33,273 nucleotides of DNA from Myxococcales bacterium (lineage in GTDB: Bacteria; Myxococcota_A; UBA9042; JAGQJP01): positions 1 to 33,273 of the forward strand of contig JAGQJP010000652.1 of assembly GCA_020430585.1 (NCBI GenBank), given 5' to 3'. Shown here one piece after another: positions 30,990-33,273 of this stretch. The stretch's first letter is position 1, and every line of letters starts with the position of its first letter. The notes below the pieces were generated by a model, which did not search any database, was not told the DNA's origin, and worked only from the letters and a program-made list of their open reading frames with translations. Position numbers and translations under genes: made by a program.

Positions 30990-32424
30990 AGAGCGGCGCC
31001 GCGATCTGGTGATCTTCGACTTCGACGGCGTCCTCGCCGACCTGCGGCTGCGCACCGAGTCGACGCGGCGCGCGGTGCGGGAGCTCTTCGCCTCGGCGGG
31101 CGTCGATCGGCCCTTTCGACCGCTGCTACGGCAGCTCGATGAGGCGCTCGCCGTCGTCGCCGAGCGGGACTCCGCGGAGCGAGCCGATGAGCTGCGGCGT
31201 GCGGTCTGGGCGATGATCGACGCCGACGAGGAGCGCGCGGCGCGGGTCGCCGCCCTGCGGCCCGGGGTTCACGAAGCGCTCGAGGCGCTAGAGGAACGAC
31301 CGGTCGCGATCTTCTCCAACAACCGACGGGACGTCGTCGAGGCCGTGCTCGGGCGGCACGGGGTCGACCCCTCCCGCTTCGTGGCGATCGTCGGTCGCGA
31401 CGGAGCGGCCTCGATCAAACCCGGCGCCGATCCGATCCTCGCGCTGATCGCGGCGCAGGAGGTTCTGCCCGAGCGGGTCTATCTCGTCGGCGATCACGTC
31501 TACGACATGCAATCGGCGTGCGCGGTGGCGACCCATCTGTCGGCGAGCGAGGCGTCGGCGCGATTGGGGGCGAGCGCGACGGCGACGCCGACGGTGATCG
31601 GGATCGGGCTCCACACCGAGCAGGCGCGGCGTCTCTCCCTCGAGGAGGCGGGGGCCTCGTTCCTCGCTCGCGACCTCGACGAAGCGCTCCAGTTGATCTG
31701 TGCGCCACGCTTTCCCTTGGGGCTCTCGATCGTGCTGCTCGCTTACAACGAAGAGGCGGCGATCGGACCCGCGATCGAAGAGGCGCGCCGATTTGGGCGG
31801 CTCTTCCTCGAGAGCTACGAGATCGTCGTCGTCGACGACGGGAGCAACGACGGCACCGCCGAGGCGATCGCCGCGGCGTCGGGCCCCGATCTCGTGGTGC
31901 TGCGCCACGCGGCGAACATGGGGATGGGATGCTCGATGCGCGACGGATACGCCGCGGCAAGCCAGCCCTATCGCGCCCACCTTCCGGGCGATCGCCAGGT
32001 GCGACCGCCGTCGCTGTTGCCCTTTCTTCCGCTCTGTCGCCCGCGCGTGGTCGTGCGCAGCCACTATCGGCAACCCCATGCCGATCGCCTGCGGGAACTG
32101 TACAGCTGGGCCTTTCGTCGCCTGATGGCGCTCGTCGGCGGGCTCCACGTCGACTTCGCAGGGACCTACGTCTTTCACCTCGACCTCTGGCGCGCCGTGA
32201 ACCCGAAGCGGACCGGGGCCTCGACCTTTGTCTACAGCTATGAGCTGCTGGAGGAGTTTCGGCGGCTCGGGGCGAGGTTCCGCGCGGTGACCATCACGCC
32301 GCTGCTGCGCGAGGCCGGCGTGAGCAAGGTTGATTCGACGACGCGGATCGTTCGGGTCCTTCGAGAGCTGGCCCAGAGCCGAATTCGACGCCTGCGTGGC
32401 GCGCTCGGCGGAGCCGATGGCTGA
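30982..32424 (+). CDS. HAD phosphatase - GT2 glycosyltransferase fusion
   Basis: This 480-residue protein joins two enzymes. Residues about 8-235 form a HAD hydrolase: FDFDGVLAD (nucleophile Asp13, Asp15), FSNN (Ser112), SIKPGADP (Lys146) and VGDHVYDM (Asp171, Asp175), with a helical cap. Residues about 246-470 form a GT2 glycosyltransferase: LSIVLLAYNEEAAIGPAIEE, IVVVDDGSNDGTAEAI (Asp285, Asp286), then HLPGDRQVRPPSL in the place of the D-x-D metal site, and REAGVSKV near the end. The DPM1-like GT2 group uses polyprenyl phosphate acceptors. The ATG at 30982 overlaps the ATP-grasp gene. A chain that dephosphorylates a sugar or nucleotide-linked intermediate and also transfers a sugar would be sensible, but the substrate is unknown. 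No frameshift is needed; both domains are in one frame. Confidence 0.85.
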   Translation: MREERRRDLVIFDFDGVLADLRLRTESTRRAVRELFASAGVDRPFRPLLRQLDEALAVVAERDSAERADELRRAVWAMIDADEERAARVAALRPGVHEALEALEERPVAIFSNNRRDVVEAVLGRHGVDPSRFVAIVGRDGAASIKPGADPILALIAAQEVLPERVYLVGDHVYDMQSACAVATHLSASEASARLGASATATPTVIGIGLHTEQARRLSLEEAGASFLARDLDEALQLICAPRFPLGLSIVLLAYNEEAAIGPAIEEARRFGRLFLESYEIVVVDDGSNDGTAEAIAAASGPDLVVLRHAANMGMGCSMRDGYAAASQPYRAHLPGDRQVRPPSLLPFLPLCRPRVVVRSHYRQPHADRLRELYSWAFRRLMALVGGLHVDFAGTYVFHLDLWRAVNPKRTGASTFVYSYELLEEFRRLGARFRAVTITPLLREAGVSKVDSTTRIVRVLRELAQSRIRRLRGALGGADG

Positions 32425-33273
32425 GCCGACCCCTGTCGCCCCCTCCGACGACGGCGTCGTCAGCGCGTCCGAGCGGTTCCCGGAGCCGTTTTCCCCGCGT
32501 CTCGGTTGGCCAATCCTGGCGACGTGCGCGGGCTGGGCGCTGGCCTACGCGCTCCTGCCGCTGCGCTACGCGACCAACGACGACCTCGCGATCGTTTCGA
32601 GCTTGCGCCACGGGAACGAGACGATCTTTCTCTCCCATCTCCTCAATCGCGCCCTGATCGCGCTCTATCGCTGGCTACCCGAGGTCCCCTGGTTCAGCGG
32701 CCTGGTGATCGCCGCGACGATCGTCGGCATCGCCTTGATGGTTGCCGCGATCCGTCGCCGAGCGGATGATTGGACGATGCCGATCGCCGCGTTGCTACCC
32801 TTGGGGCTTTTCGGCCTCGAGTGCGTGGCCTTCACGAGCTTCACGAGCGCGGCGCTGCTCCTCGAGTTGGGGGTCGTTCTGACCCTCTTCGAGAGCGCTC
32901 TCTTCGGCGAGAGGCCAGCAACATCTTTGCTCGTCGCGCTCGTGTCCGCGGCGCTCGTGTCCTACGGCCTGCGTTGGCGCCTCTTCCTACTCTTTTTGCC
33001 CTTCGCGGTGCCGCTGTTGCTCTTCGCCGGCCGTCCGCTACGACGTCGGCTGATCGTCGCCGTCCTCTGCCTGGGGGCCGTCGTCGCCGTCGATCGCGGC
33101 CTCGCGCGCTGGCAGCAGTCCGACGAGTTTCGGGGCTACGAGGCCTATAACTTCGCTCGCTCGCGCTTTCACGACACCGACGGCGGCAGCGTCTTCGGTC
33201 CCTCGACCTATCGCGCCGCAGCGCTCGTCGGCTGGACGCGAGTCGATCTGCACATCTATCAGATCTGGATCAC
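32417..33273 (+). CDS. Polytopic membrane protein, 5' part, cut by window end
   Basis: The first 285 residues are inside the window and the frame is open to the edge. The ATG at 32417 overlaps the HAD-GT2 stop by 8 bases. After a disordered N-terminus (residues 1-30) come membrane segments (PILATCAGWALAYALLPL, SGLVIAATIVGIALMVAAI, MPIAALLPLGLFGLECVAF, LFLLFLPFAVPLLLF, LIVAVLCLGAVVAV). The first external loop has YATNDDLAIVSSL; the paired Asp there is typical of GT-C-type membrane transferases with an N-D-D loop. It is the fourth gene of the deacetylase operon and likely acts on a lipid-linked glycan at the outer face of the inner membrane, which is inference. Confidence 0.78.
   Translation, partial: MAEPTPVAPSDDGVVSASERFPEPFSPRLGWPILATCAGWALAYALLPLRYATNDDLAIVSSLRHGNETIFLSHLLNRALIALYRWLPEVPWFSGLVIAATIVGIALMVAAIRRRADDWTMPIAALLPLGLFGLECVAFTSFTSAALLLELGVVLTLFESALFGERPATSLLVALVSAALVSYGLRWRLFLLFLPFAVPLLLFAGRPLRRRLIVAVLCLGAVVAVDRGLARWQQSDEFRGYEAYNFARSRFHDTDGGSVFGPSTYRAAALVGWTRVDLHIYQIWI

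Overview
This is a chromosomal, high-GC stretch from a Gram-negative bacterium, most likely Myxococcota or a related former deltaproteobacterial lineage. The best taxonomic clues are a matrixin-type protease ending in a MYXO-CTERM-like tail (Cys, hydrophobic stretch, Arg/Lys end), three secreted proteins built from the Cys-rich repeats common in Myxococcota, a lipoprotein with MopE-type Asp/Cys repeats, and many beta-barrel and lipoprotein genes. I see no rRNA, tRNA, CRISPR array, insertion sequence or phage gene. Genes are tightly packed and no gene-free gap exceeds 300 bases.

Layout. 1-3358 (minus): start of a secreted VWA protein, a CvpA-like membrane protein, a small outer-membrane barrel, and a metallophosphoesterase-lipB pair. 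3446-7279 (minus): a 1277-residue protein with a cysteine-less CpXC-like domain, long coiled coil, acidic linker and HEAT-like end. 7487-10429 (plus): a compact four-gene operon DUF4266 lipoprotein - DUF3570 barrel - thioredoxin - ApbE flavin transferase, divergent from the large gene with two well-formed promoters in the gap. 10530-13326 (minus): a secreted metalloprotease and the small secreted protein encoded just upstream of it. 13499-16264: a convergent aldo/keto reductase and GAPN-like aldehyde dehydrogenase whose leaders share an 11-base motif exactly 14 bases before each start codon. 16324-18003 (minus): a HEAT-like protein.

18218-24408 (plus): a three-gene operon of a 5'-nucleotidase lipoprotein with a Cys-rich tail, a lipoprotein with an OB-fold like that of YhcR/ExeM-type extracellular nucleases plus three MopE repeats, and a beta-barrel; I read it as a candidate cell-surface nucleotide or nucleic-acid scavenging system. 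24492-25998: a membrane-anchored thioredoxin and a coupled single-pass protein of unknown role. 26047-28960 (minus): a Cys-rich lipoprotein and a polytopic GT-C-like membrane protein. 29129 to the right edge (plus): a four-gene overlapping operon of WbmS-like polysaccharide deacetylase, ATP-grasp enzyme, HAD phosphatase-GT2 glycosyltransferase fusion, and a polytopic membrane protein cut by the window end; this looks like a surface-glycan locus.

Most promising for novelty: the nucleotidase/OB-fold/barrel operon, the deacetylase/ATP-grasp/HAD-GT2 operon, the DUF4266-DUF3570-Trx-ApbE operon, and the shared leader element of the two oxidoreductase genes. All family names are from reading motifs by eye; no database search was run.
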